Shown piece after piece: positions 17,818 to 26,336 of a DNA stretch of 63,397 bases. Under the pieces are notes generated by a model. It did no database searches. It had not been told where the DNA came from and saw only the letters and a program-made list of their open reading frames with translations. Positions within the stretch are counted from its first letter, which is position 1, and each line of letters starts with the position of its first letter. A program made the translations under genes and the position numbers. Origin of the DNA: Schaalia canis (GTDB lineage: Bacteria > Actinomycetota > Actinomycetes > Actinomycetales > Actinomycetaceae); assembly GCF_003858455.1 (NCBI RefSeq), contig NZ_RQZF01000013.1, positions 1 through 63,397 on the forward strand. Reading direction: 5' to 3'.

Positions 17818-18741
17818 CTACTCGCTCACTGTTGGAGCATGTTCAGCACCGCGCGGTAGACGAACCCCCACCACGTCATGCGCGACGCGCCCCGCATCAT
17901 GCCCACGGGTTTCAAAGTGAGTGACGATACGTCCCTCAAAACGGGGAGCGAAACCACCGCGGTCACCCTCGGGATCGTTCGGGTCAGGGCGCTCACCTGC
18001 ATGAGGGTTTTCCAACAGCGGGCAGGCCTCAATCACATCACGCATCTGCCAGGCGTAATCATCCCAGTCGGTGGCCACACGCCACACGCCACCATCAACC
18101 AGCAGGCGGCTGACCTCCAGAGCGAAGTCATCACTGACCAGTCGGCGCTTACGGTGACGGGCTTTACGCCACGGGTCAGGGAAGAAGGTCCAGATCTCAT
18201 CAACACTGGCATCAGGCAAAACAATAGGCAGCGCCTGCTGGGCGTCGGCCTCAATGACGCGCACATTCGTCACGCCCTCGGCCACTGCACGCGAGACGAG
18301 CTTGGCAATGCCTGGCTGATAGACCTCAAAGGCTAAGAAGTTACGCTCGGGCCAGCGTTTCGCGGCAGCTACCACCTGTTCGCCCGTACCCGGACCAATT
18401 TCAATGGTCAGGGGCGCTTCGCGGCCGAAAAGCTCCGCCGGGTCGATGCGGAAGTCTGCGGCCACCGTGGTCCACCCCACCGAGCGTCGCACGGGCACCA
18501 CATAGCGTTCAGCATGCTGGGCCATAGTCCGCTCAAGGTTTTGGGGAATAGCGCGCTGGCGGCGGGTAAAGGATTTCGTGCGCGCGAAGAACACGTCGCC
18601 GTCCTGCCCTGTTTCGGGGGTGCTATCGACATGATGCAGAGGTGAAAGCTCTGCCCCCTCGTCGGCTACTGGCGCCAGTGTCGATTCCTGCGTCTGTGCC
18701 TGTTCTTGCGCGCGACCTTGGTCGTTGTGCTGACCTGTCAT
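17818..18741 (-). CDS. trmB: tRNA (guanine-46-N7)-methyltransferase TrmB
   Basis: A 307-residue class I SAM methyltransferase modifying G46 of tRNA. Motifs: EIGPGTGEQVV (SAM site), IWTFFPDPWRKARHRKRR (the family signature), and RFEGRIVTHFETRG near the end. An N-terminal extension of about 55 residues rich in Gln/Glu is longer than in most relatives. It lies seven bases after lepA and four before hemW, giving a lepA-trmB-hemW operon. Confidence 0.93.
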   Translation of the reverse strand: MTGQHNDQGRAQEQAQTQESTLAPVADEGAELSPLHHVDSTPETGQDGDVFFARTKSFTRRQRAIPQNLERTMAQHAERYVVPVRRSVGWTTVAADFRIDPAELFGREAPLTIEIGPGTGEQVVAAAKRWPERNFLAFEVYQPGIAKLVSRAVAEGVTNVRVIEADAQQALPIVLPDASVDEIWTFFPDPWRKARHRKRRLVSDDFALEVSRLLVDGGVWRVATDWDDYAWQMRDVIEACPLLENPHAGERPDPNDPEGDRGGFAPRFEGRIVTHFETRGHDAGRVAHDVVGVRLPRGAEHAPTVSE

Positions 18742-18748
18742 GGCGTCC

Positions 18749-20608
18749 CTACTTCTTTCCGGTAGGCACGTCAGAGGTCAGCGCGGCGATGAAGGCCTCT
18801 TGGGGCACATCCACGCGCCCAATGGACTTCATTCGTTTCTTGCCTTCCTTCTGCTTTTCCAGCAGCTTGCGCTTACGCGAGATATCGCCGCCGTAACACT
18901 TAGCCAGCATGTCCTTACGCAGGGCCTTAATGGTTTCGCGGGCGATCACGCGCGCCCCCACAGCAGCCTGCACAGGGATTTCGAATTGCTGCCTGGGGAT
19001 GAGTTCCTTCAGGCGCTTGGTCATGCGCTGGCCGTAGGCGTAAGCGGCGTCCTTATGGACGATGGCACTGAAAGCATCAACGCGTTCACCGTTGAGAAGA
19101 ATGTCAACCTTCACCAGGTCAGCGCTTTGCTCGCCTGCCTCGTGGTAATCCAGCGAGGCATAGCCGCGGGTGCGCGATTTAAGGTGGTCGAAGAAGTCAA
19201 AGACGATTTCTGCCAGTGGCAGCGTGTAGTGGATTTCCACGCGGTCTTCGGAGAGGTAGTCCATTCCCTTGAGGGAACCACGACGTTCCTGGCACAGTTC
19301 CATCACGGCACCGGTGAACTCGGTGGGGGTAAGCACGGTGGCGTTAACGATAGGTTCGCGCACCTCTGCAATCTTGCCCTCGGGATACTCGGAGGGGTTA
19401 TCTACCCGAGTAACGGTGCCATCTTCGCTCTTGACGTTGTAGATCACGTTCGGGGCGGTAGCAATAAGGTCAAGGTTGAATTCGCGCTCCAGGCGTTCGC
19501 GCACGATCTCCAAGTGCAGTAGGCCCAGGAAGCCGCAGCGGAAACCAAAGCCAAGGGCTGCAGAGGATTCGGGCTCGTAGGTCAGGGCAGCGTCATTGAG
19601 TTGCAGCCTTTCGAGGGCGTCACGCAGGTTGGGGAAGTCTGAGCCGTCCACCGGGTAGATACCGGAGAACACCATGGGCTTGGGTTCCTCGTAACCGGCC
19701 AGGGGCTCGGTGGCGCCGCGCACGGCAGCGGTGACGGTGTCACCCACCTTAGATTGGCGCACATCCTTCACGCCGGTAATGAGGTAGCCGACCTCACCGG
19801 CACCAATGCCTTGCGAGGGCGTGGGCTCGGGTGAGATCACGCCGATCTCCAGCAGTTCGTGGGTGGCACCGGTGGAGAGCATCTTGATACGGGCGCGGGT
19901 TGAGAGCATGCCGTCCACCACACGCACATACGTGACCACGCCACGGTAGGTGTCGTAGACGGAGTCGAAGATCATGGCGCGGGTGGCCGCATCAGGGTCA
20001 CCTGAGGGTGCGGGGACGACCTCGACGATGCGGTCGAGCAGTCCGGGGACTCCCTCGCCGGTCTTACCCGAGACGCGCAGAACCTCGGACTCGTCCACAC
20101 CAATAAGCGAGGCGATTTCTGCAGCGTACTTTTCAGGTTGAGCACCCGGAAGGTCAATCTTGTTGAGGACCGGGATGATCGCCAGGTCGTTTTCCATAGC
20201 CAGGTACAGGTTGGCCAAGGTCTGGGCTTCAATGCCTTGGGCGGCGTCCACCAGCAACACCGCACCCTCGCAGGCGGCCAGCGAGCGGGACACCTCGTAG
20301 GTGAAGTCGACGTGACCGGGCGTGTCAATCATGTTGAGCGCGTAGGCTTGGTCCCCCACGCCCCAGGGCATACGCACAGCCTGGGACTTAATGGTGATGC
20401 CACGTTCGCGTTCAATATCCATGCGATCCAGGTACTGGTCGCGCATGTCGCGGGTTTCGACAATGCCGGTGAGCTGCAACATGCGGTCAGCCAGGGTTGA
20501 TTTACCGTGGTCAATGTGGGCAATGATGCAGAAGTTACGAATCAGTTCCTGGGGTGTCGCAGCGGGGCGGATTGCCGACTGCTGTGCAGGCGTAGGAATG
20601 GGGGACAA
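18749..20608 (-). CDS. lepA: elongation factor 4 (LepA)
   Basis: A 619-residue translational GTPase associated with ribosome back-translocation and biogenesis. G motifs: AHIDHGKST (G1), [10 protein letters not shown] (G2), DTPGHVDF (G3), NKIDLPGA (G4). The LepA-specific C-terminal domain begins around [19 protein letters not shown]. The start is TTG 20608 with GGAGG six bases before it. Length matches the family. Confidence 0.97.
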   Translation of the reverse strand: MSPIPTPAQQSAIRPAATPQELIRNFCIIAHIDHGKSTLADRMLQLTGIVETRDMRDQYLDRMDIERERGITIKSQAVRMPWGVGDQAYALNMIDTPGHVDFTYEVSRSLAACEGAVLLVDAAQGIEAQTLANLYLAMENDLAIIPVLNKIDLPGAQPEKYAAEIASLIGVDESEVLRVSGKTGEGVPGLLDRIVEVVPAPSGDPDAATRAMIFDSVYDTYRGVVTYVRVVDGMLSTRARIKMLSTGATHELLEIGVISPEPTPSQGIGAGEVGYLITGVKDVRQSKVGDTVTAAVRGATEPLAGYEEPKPMVFSGIYPVDGSDFPNLRDALERLQLNDAALTYEPESSAALGFGFRCGFLGLLHLEIVRERLEREFNLDLIATAPNVIYNVKSEDGTVTRVDNPSEYPEGKIAEVREPIVNATVLTPTEFTGAVMELCQERRGSLKGMDYLSEDRVEIHYTLPLAEIVFDFFDHLKSRTRGYASLDYHEAGEQSADLVKVDILLNGERVDAFSAIVHKDAAYAYGQRMTKRLKELIPRQQFEIPVQAAVGARVIARETIKALRKDMLAKCYGGDISRKRKLLEKQKEGKKRMKSIGRVDVPQEAFIAALTSDVPTGKK

Positions 20609-20906
20609 GGAATTCCTCCGTCAAATGGTATGGACCCCCTTATCGTCCCATTTTTTACAGTCGAGATTCCACCTGTGACTACGCCTTGGCATGTGAGGCG
20701 CACTGCATTTGCCAAACACCCCGATGATCCACACCCAGACCCGCACATACTCTTTCCACATCGCAAGGGAAGCTCGGCGACGTCCAGCTTCACGCCTGCG
20801 TCGTTCGGGCGAACTCCCCTTCATCGTGAGGACGCCTCACGCCCCTTAGGAGAATGAAGCAACGCTTCCTTCCCTGCCCGCTACTCCCTCGCCCGCTACC
20901 AGCCCA
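20609..20906. other. gap between lepA and TPR gene
   Basis: The 298-base gap contains the lepA ribosome site (GGAGG) and presumably its promoter. I see no RNA gene, strong hairpin or convincing small frame. Confidence 0.5.
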
Positions 20907-21965
20907 CTATGCCGCTCTATCCCCGCTACACAGGGCGCACGGGCATTGATCAGGGGCGTAGAAACTCTGACCGGGCTCCCACTCGCTTTGCTGTCCATCC
21001 TGGTCACTTTCAGCAGCGGGCGCCTCGCCTCGCAATTCGGCAATAACTGCACGAATCATTGCCTGATCACTCTCATCCGAATCTTCGCGAGGGAAAGCCA
21101 ATAAGGTCTCAGCATGACCGAGGGCTTCTTCTTCCTTTCCCTGTTCAAGAGCATGAAGAAGGCAGAGGCTGCGAAGGCGCGCGCTTTCTGGATGGCTCGG
21201 TCCACACACGTCATCGAAGACAGGAAGTAACACAGTCCATTCCTCCCATGCTTCCTCATCCTGGCCGGCGTCGAAGCGGACGCCGGCTATCCGGTTGCGC
21301 AGCATGAGGGTACGAGGGTCGCGTTCTCCAAATACTGCACTGACGTCTTCGAGGAGAGAACCATATTGTTCGAGGGAACGTTCATAGTTACCTGCACAAG
21401 CAAGAAGCTCAGCGTAGTTGTCACGGGCGAGGATCAGTGTCAGCGGGTCGCGGGGAGGACGGCGGCGCATTGAGCCAAGGATGCGCTCATAGCGTTGGGC
21501 CGCCCGGGTGAAGTTCCCCTGTTGTTTTAAAGGGATGACAGCGTTCATGAGCACGGCCCATCGCAATTCATGACGAGGTTCAAGGTGTTCTTCCACGTCA
21601 CGAATGAGGTCAGGGAAGCGACGATGTGCGATGTCAGCCATGCCCGACTCACACATCCAGAAGAGTTCAGATGAACGTAGTTGAAGAGTCATTTCATGCG
21701 TTGCTCCAAGCGTGCCTTTAAGTTCGCGCACGGCTTGGCTGGCGTAAAAACGGGCTTGCGAGGGATTCCCGCATTCAACTGACCATTGAATGAGGTAGCG
21801 GTAGAAGCGGCCTCGGTCTTCGGGGCGGATGCGCTGGTCATTGAGCAGCTCGCAGGTCAGTTCGATAGCGTCCTCGTAATGGCCAGCGTCACCTGCATGG
21901 ATGGCCTGAGTGAATTGGCTCAAGAGTTCTGCGACCGTCAAGGGTGAGCGATGTAGCGTGTGCAT
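20907..21965 (-). CDS. tetratricopeptide-repeat protein
   Basis: A 352-residue, almost wholly helical protein. TPR-like units are visible, for example AGHYEDAIELTCELL, GNFTRAAQRYERILGSM, AGNYERSLEQYGSLLEDVSA and AGQDEEAWEEWTVLLPVFDD. There is no signal peptide or membrane helix. The C-terminus has a Cys-rich end, CPCALCSG, preceded by an acidic linker. No enzymatic domain is seen. It is divergent from rpsT. TPR domains usually mediate protein contacts; its partner is unknown. Confidence 0.72.
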   Translation of the reverse strand: MHTLHRSPLTVAELLSQFTQAIHAGDAGHYEDAIELTCELLNDQRIRPEDRGRFYRYLIQWSVECGNPSQARFYASQAVRELKGTLGATHEMTLQLRSSELFWMCESGMADIAHRRFPDLIRDVEEHLEPRHELRWAVLMNAVIPLKQQGNFTRAAQRYERILGSMRRRPPRDPLTLILARDNYAELLACAGNYERSLEQYGSLLEDVSAVFGERDPRTLMLRNRIAGVRFDAGQDEEAWEEWTVLLPVFDDVCGPSHPESARLRSLCLLHALEQGKEEEALGHAETLLAFPREDSDESDQAMIRAVIAELRGEAPAAESDQDGQQSEWEPGQSFYAPDQCPCALCSGDRAA

Positions 21966-22268
21966 AAATTTCTCCCTCTACAAGTAAACGTACCTTATTA
22001 GACTGACATGAACTGATACGAAAAAGAAGCACATTCACCCGCCTGTGGATAACCCATAACACTTTGGCGTGACTGCATTCACGTCCCAAGGTGAGCTACA
22101 GGCTTGGATGCCACCCCCAACGCTGGTAATCTTGTTCGTCGGACTCCCATGCCTGGTCGGGCAGGGGGTCTGGTCCTAGCCGTTTGCGGGTGTCCCCACG
22201 CCCCAGTCCCGGCAAAGACACAGCCCTCACCGACCCTGTACTCACATACTTTCAAGGAGTTTCCGACT
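21966..22268. other. divergent promoter region between TPR gene and rpsT
   Basis: The 303-base gap carries the ribosome site of the TPR gene (GGGAG) and, at 22254-22259, AAGGAG for rpsT. No RNA gene or tight repeat is seen. Promoters for both genes must lie here but none matches consensus well. Confidence 0.5.
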
Positions 22269-22529
22269 GTGGCTAACATTAAGTCTCAGATCAAGCGAAT
22301 CCGCACCAACGAGAAGCGCCGCATCCGCAACCAGGCTGTGAAGTCTGAACTCAAGACCCTGGTCCGTAAGACCCGCGAAGCCGTTGAGGCTGGCGACAAG
22401 GAAGCAGCTCTCGAAGCTCTTCGCGTTGCTTCGCGCAAGCTGGACAAGGCTGTCTCCAAGGGTGTTATTCACCGCAACCAGGCAGCTAACCGCAAGTCCA
22501 AGCTGGCTAAGCGCGTTCAGTCCCTCTGA
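22269..22529 (+). CDS. rpsT: 30S ribosomal protein S20
   Basis: An 86-residue basic helical protein binding the 5' domain of 16S rRNA. It begins with [20 protein letters not shown] and ends [10 protein letters not shown], both typical of S20. The start is GTG 22269, placed by AAGGAG ten bases upstream. An in-frame extension to 22104 has no S20 similarity. Confidence 0.96.
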   Translation: MANIKSQIKRIRTNEKRRIRNQAVKSELKTLVRKTREAVEAGDKEAALEALRVASRKLDKAVSKGVIHRNQAANRKSKLAKRVQSL

Positions 22530-22588
22530 TTCTCACCATCCTGCCCGTCAGGATCGCTGAGTCAAGAGACTTCACCCAATAACTGCTC

Positions 22589-22627
22589 AGGAGGGGCGGT
22601 GCGAACTTGATTCGCACCGCCCCTCCT
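22589..22627. terminator. bidirectional hairpin between rpsT and holA
   Basis: A perfect 17-bp stem (AGGAGGGGCGGTGCGAA and its complement) with a five-base loop lies between the convergent rpsT and holA genes and can serve both. Confidence 0.8.
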
Positions 22628-22639
22628 GCATGCCCTTCC

Positions 22640-23644
22640 TTAACGGAATGACTGCGATGCTCCCCTCAAACGGCAGATCGTCAGCACCGCTTTCTCCACC
22701 GCATGTTCAGGGCTACGCGACAGTCCCTTCACTTCCTCATCAGCGGTTGCCACCGCTCGGATGGCACCCGCGAGCGCCCCGTCGGACCAGCCTCGTAATT
22801 CGCGGCGGGCACGTTCAATCTGCCAGGGCGCCATGCCGAGTTTGCTGGGACCTGCGCTGCCAGCAACCGACACTTTTGCCATTCCTCGTAGCTTCATGGC
22901 AAGGGCAGCAACTAGCGGCACAGGGTCGGTGCCTGTGGCGAAGGCATGTCGGAGCAGCATGAGTGCGCGCGCGGAGTCTCCTGCGATAGCCGCATCGGCC
23001 ACCTCAAAGCCGGAGGCCTCAACGCGTCCGGCATGGTAGCGGCGCACTTCTTCGACGCCGATACGACCTTCGACATCAGCGAGAAGCTGAGAGACGGCTG
23101 CAGCGAGGGATCGAACGTCAGAACCGAGTGCATCCACAAGAGCCTGTGCTGCCTCAGGGTCGATCTGGCGGCGTGCTGCCTTCACGTCGGAGAAAACTAG
23201 ATCGAGTTTGTCCTTGTCATTCTTCAAGGGGTCGGCAGTGATGACGGGAAACCCTGCTTTAGTGATTGCGTCAAGAAGTTTTTTACCGCGGGTGCCGCCG
23301 TTGTGTCGTAGAAGAAGCCACACATCGTCAACAGGTTGAGAGACGTAGGTGAGAAGGTCGTTCAGCAGGGCGTCACTCATTGTCTCAAGGTCGGGAATGA
23401 TAATGAGTCGTGCCTCGCCAAAAAGTGAGGGGGATGTCAGCATGTCGAGCTGACCGGCCTGGTATGAGGCTGCGCTGACGTCCGTGCGTTCCGTTTGGGG
23501 GTCGGCCTCGTAGGCGAGGGTCCGCAGTCGATCCATCGCTCGGTCGCCAAGAAGCCCTTCGCTGCCTTTAATGAGTACTACAGGGGCGAGGGCGATGGGC
23601 GCAGATGGGGCTTTGCTTCGCCCGGTGGTTTTACGTTGCGCCAT
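22640..23644 (-). CDS. holA: DNA polymerase III delta subunit
   Basis: A 334-residue clamp-loader subunit that opens the sliding clamp. The fold is visible as VVLIKGSEGLLGDRAMDRL (degenerate first ATPase-like strand), ARLIIIPDLETMSD, and the helical C-terminal collar (PLVAALAMKLRGMAKV). ATG 23644 is chosen because GAGGGG precedes it; a longer frame reaches 23701 inside comEC. It overlaps the comEC end by 14 bases, consistent with a comEA-comEC-holA operon. Confidence 0.88.
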   Translation of the reverse strand: MAQRKTTGRSKAPSAPIALAPVVLIKGSEGLLGDRAMDRLRTLAYEADPQTERTDVSAASYQAGQLDMLTSPSLFGEARLIIIPDLETMSDALLNDLLTYVSQPVDDVWLLLRHNGGTRGKKLLDAITKAGFPVITADPLKNDKDKLDLVFSDVKAARRQIDPEAAQALVDALGSDVRSLAAAVSQLLADVEGRIGVEEVRRYHAGRVEASGFEVADAAIAGDSARALMLLRHAFATGTDPVPLVAALAMKLRGMAKVSVAGSAGPSKLGMAPWQIERARRELRGWSDGALAGAIRAVATADEEVKGLSRSPEHAVEKAVLTICRLRGASQSFR

Positions 23645-25283
23645 GTTCCCCTCGGTGTGTTGTACCTGCTGGTGTCCGTGTCGCCTTCCAGTGTCCCACA
23701 CGCATCACTACTTTGATTCCACCGCTGGCGATCATGAGCATGACGCACCACAGGATTGCCCCGTCAATTCCCTCTACCCACGGTATTTGCGCGTGAGGAA
23801 GATCTGCGACGCTTCGCGCGATTCCGGCCACCCATGTGCAGAGAGGGTCCGCAAGAGCAAGAAACGTCATGCTTAGTCCCGGCCACGCTGGCGCGCCTAG
23901 GCACACTACGAGGGACAGGAAGGTCAAGGGTGCTACTACTGGTGCGACCGCTACATTGGCGGCCACTCCCCACAGTGGCAGTTGCGGCTCCATGAGGATC
24001 ATCACCGGCATCACCCATATTTGTGCGGCGAGTGGCACGCTCACCATTGCGTGAACAGTGCGCGCGATCCCATTCAGTGCCGTGTGCTGCTGGAAGCGTC
24101 TTGTCCCCCACTCTTGCCAGCGCCGTCCATGTAGAACAACTCCGGCGGTCGCTGCCGTGGACAAGGCAAAGCTGAAAGAGCGTGCATTCCATGGATCGGC
24201 GTAAAGCATGACGATTGCAGCGACAGCCAATGAGGCCAACCCTTGACCGCTCCGCCGAGAGAGCAGCCCCCATGCGCCGATGGCGGCCATCGTCACTGAA
24301 CGCAGCACCGACGCAGTTGGTCCGGCAAGGAGGATCACCGTCGTCAGAGCGCAGACGATTGCCGTTATCCGCAGCACCCCACGGCCAGGGACGATGAGTG
24401 CGATTCCTGTCAGGAGCACGGCAATGTGTATGCCGGAGATCGCACTGAGGTGGGTCATGGAGGCTGCCCGCATGGCCTTGTTAAGCTGTGCTGGCAGCGC
24501 ACTCCTGTCCCCCATTGCCATGCCGGGTATGAGGCCTTGCGCATCAGGTGAAGCAGAAGCAAGAACGGCGTGCGTGTGAGCACGTATCACTGCGGGAATG
24601 GCGGTGAGGCCACGGGCGGGGCTCCGCTCAATAAGCCGGGTCATCTGCAGTTCGGCGGCAATCGGAGCTGGAAGGCGTTGGCGGGCAGCAGGCTTGACGC
24701 GTATGCGCAGACGGTCGCCCCGTTGGAAGGCCATCATCCCTTTCCCGCGAATCCTGACTTCCACTGACGAGGCCACCGCCCGCCCATCCTTCAGGTAAAT
24801 GCGCACAGTTCGCGCTGGTAGGCTCACGCTTTTCCCTGAGAAGGATGAGCCAGTGTTGTGAGCGCGGGGGTAGCCAATGATCTCCACGTCGCATTCGAGA
24901 CTGTGATGCGAGAGGAAGGCTTGATGGAACGGGTCTGCCTCGTAAGTGGCACGCGCCTGGGCGGCTAAAAGACAGGCTCCAGCGGTGGCCACGCACACCA
25001 ACGCGAGACTAGAGCGCACTGAACCAGAGGGGGTGAGCCGGTGGCGGGGTTCTGGTCGAGCTGTTTCCTCACGTCGCCTCCACATCATGGCGAGCGCAGC
25101 AATGACGAATAGCCCCATGACTACGCTCAGGATCGCCAGATACCCAAAAGGCCAATCGTATGCGCCTGTCCCCCACCAGCACCCCGCCCACACTGCAAGG
25201 GCGGCGGGAACGAGGCGCAGGTCAATAAAAGCAGGCATGGGACTCGACGTTGAAGGGCCTCGTTCGTGTGTGCCGTCGCTCAT
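23631..25283 (-). CDS. comEC: ComEC/Rec2-family DNA-uptake channel, short form
   Basis: A 550-residue polytopic membrane protein. An N-terminal DUF4131-type region (LECDVEIIGYPRA) precedes the Competence domain with the signature MTHLSAISGIHIAVLLTGIA and about ten helices. ComEC forms the inner-membrane channel for single-stranded DNA during transformation. Unlike long relatives, there is no C-terminal metallo-beta-lactamase domain: the protein ends soon after the last helices and no HxHxDH motif is present. It starts seven bases after comEA and overlaps holA. Confidence 0.88.
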   Translation of the reverse strand: MSDGTHERGPSTSSPMPAFIDLRLVPAALAVWAGCWWGTGAYDWPFGYLAILSVVMGLFVIAALAMMWRRREETARPEPRHRLTPSGSVRSSLALVCVATAGACLLAAQARATYEADPFHQAFLSHHSLECDVEIIGYPRAHNTGSSFSGKSVSLPARTVRIYLKDGRAVASSVEVRIRGKGMMAFQRGDRLRIRVKPAARQRLPAPIAAELQMTRLIERSPARGLTAIPAVIRAHTHAVLASASPDAQGLIPGMAMGDRSALPAQLNKAMRAASMTHLSAISGIHIAVLLTGIALIVPGRGVLRITAIVCALTTVILLAGPTASVLRSVTMAAIGAWGLLSRRSGQGLASLAVAAIVMLYADPWNARSFSFALSTAATAGVVLHGRRWQEWGTRRFQQHTALNGIARTVHAMVSVPLAAQIWVMPVMILMEPQLPLWGVAANVAVAPVVAPLTFLSLVVCLGAPAWPGLSMTFLALADPLCTWVAGIARSVADLPHAQIPWVEGIDGAILWCVMLMIASGGIKVVMRVGHWKATRTPAGTTHRGEHGAT

Positions 25284-25289
25284 CCCCGC

Positions 25290-26204
25290 TCACCTGCCGT
25301 GAAGGGCACATAACTGCGGCTCAATTTTCCTCAGCATCGCAGGGCCAATACCGCTGATAGCGTCAACGTCGTCGATACTCTCAAACGCTCCCCGCTGTTC
25401 CCTTGCCTCAAGGATGCGCTGGGCAAGGGCAGGACCAACCCCCTTTAATACCTGAAGACCGGCCACGTCAGCGGTATTAATGTCCACACATCCCTGAGCT
25501 GTTGTGCCAGTTCCTTCCGCCGGAGCATTGCCTGCAGAGGGTCCGTGTCGCCCCATTGTCACTGCGGCCTGAGCCGGCGCGGGAAGCTCGTCCTGTTCTT
25601 CTCCGATGTGGGGAACATAGAAATATTCACCGTCAGAAAGTACGCGTGCAAGATTTATTTCTCGCAGTGCCGCTTCACGTGTTGCCCCTCCAGCCGCTTG
25701 GATCGCCTCATGGGCGCGAGCCCCCTGGCTAAGCATCACAATGCCGGGGCGTGCCACTGCACCTTCAATATGTACCGTGATAGTGGGAGTAACTGTCGAC
25801 TGAGAAAGATCCTCGGGCATGGGGTGCCGACGATGCCCCAGTGCTGACAGTTCCCCCGATTGTGTCGCAGCCCCTACTCGGTCGGGACTTTCCGACAGGG
25901 CAACCGGCTGATGTTCTATTCCCCAGGCGGCTGATTTGATGAGCATGATGGTGAGCAAAAGAATGCAGGCAACGATCGCTCCAAGAGCTGCTGGGTAGTC
26001 GAGGAGACGCCGAAAACGCAGGGGGCTGCGTGAAGGGTGCTCTGTTGTGGCCTGAGCATATTGTTCCTTCCCTTCCCCGTCATCGAAGCAGTCGAGATGG
26101 TGAGGGGCAGCAGAGTCGTAGACAGCTCGCGTGAGTTGGCGAAGTCGATAGCGTTGCAAAAGGTCCACATCATTGACGCTAGATCCATAGCCTGGCCTGT
26201 CCAA
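25290..26204 (-). CDS. comEA: ComEA-type DNA-binding protein (SLBB plus helix-hairpin-helix)
   Basis: A 304-residue membrane-anchored protein. A single transmembrane helix lies near residues 74-92 (GAIVACILLLTIMLIKSA). Then follow an SLBB-like domain (VHIEGAVARPGIVMLSQGAR) and a C-terminal double helix-hairpin-helix (VDINTADVAGLQVLKGVG, ISGIGPAMLRKIEPQL). ComEA binds incoming double-stranded DNA outside the membrane and hands it to ComEC. It heads the comEA-comEC-holA series. Confidence 0.9.
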   Translation of the reverse strand: MDRPGYGSSVNDVDLLQRYRLRQLTRAVYDSAAPHHLDCFDDGEGKEQYAQATTEHPSRSPLRFRRLLDYPAALGAIVACILLLTIMLIKSAAWGIEHQPVALSESPDRVGAATQSGELSALGHRRHPMPEDLSQSTVTPTITVHIEGAVARPGIVMLSQGARAHEAIQAAGGATREAALREINLARVLSDGEYFYVPHIGEEQDELPAPAQAAVTMGRHGPSAGNAPAEGTGTTAQGCVDINTADVAGLQVLKGVGPALAQRILEAREQRGAFESIDDVDAISGIGPAMLRKIEPQLCALHGR

Positions 26205-26320
26205 TGGGGGCAGAAGAGGACTGTGGATATCCAGTACTGACGTGTGCCTCTGTGGATAAGTGCCTCAAAATGTCGCAGTGCAGTCCGTTCATTGGGCATG
26301 AGTAAACGCTCCCAGTCCCT

Positions 26321-26336
26321 TAGTATCTAAAGGGTG
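26321..26336 (+). promoter_or_regulatory. -10 element and possible leaderless start of the HerA-like gene
   Basis: TAGTAT (26321-26326) ends seven bases before GTG 26334. With AAAGG directly abutting the GTG, there is no properly spaced ribosome site, so the message may begin at the start codon. Confidence 0.35.

Noticed and set aside
18740-19522. A 260-codon plus-strand frame opposite lepA
   Set aside because: It lies wholly inside lepA, which is fully conserved in the other direction.
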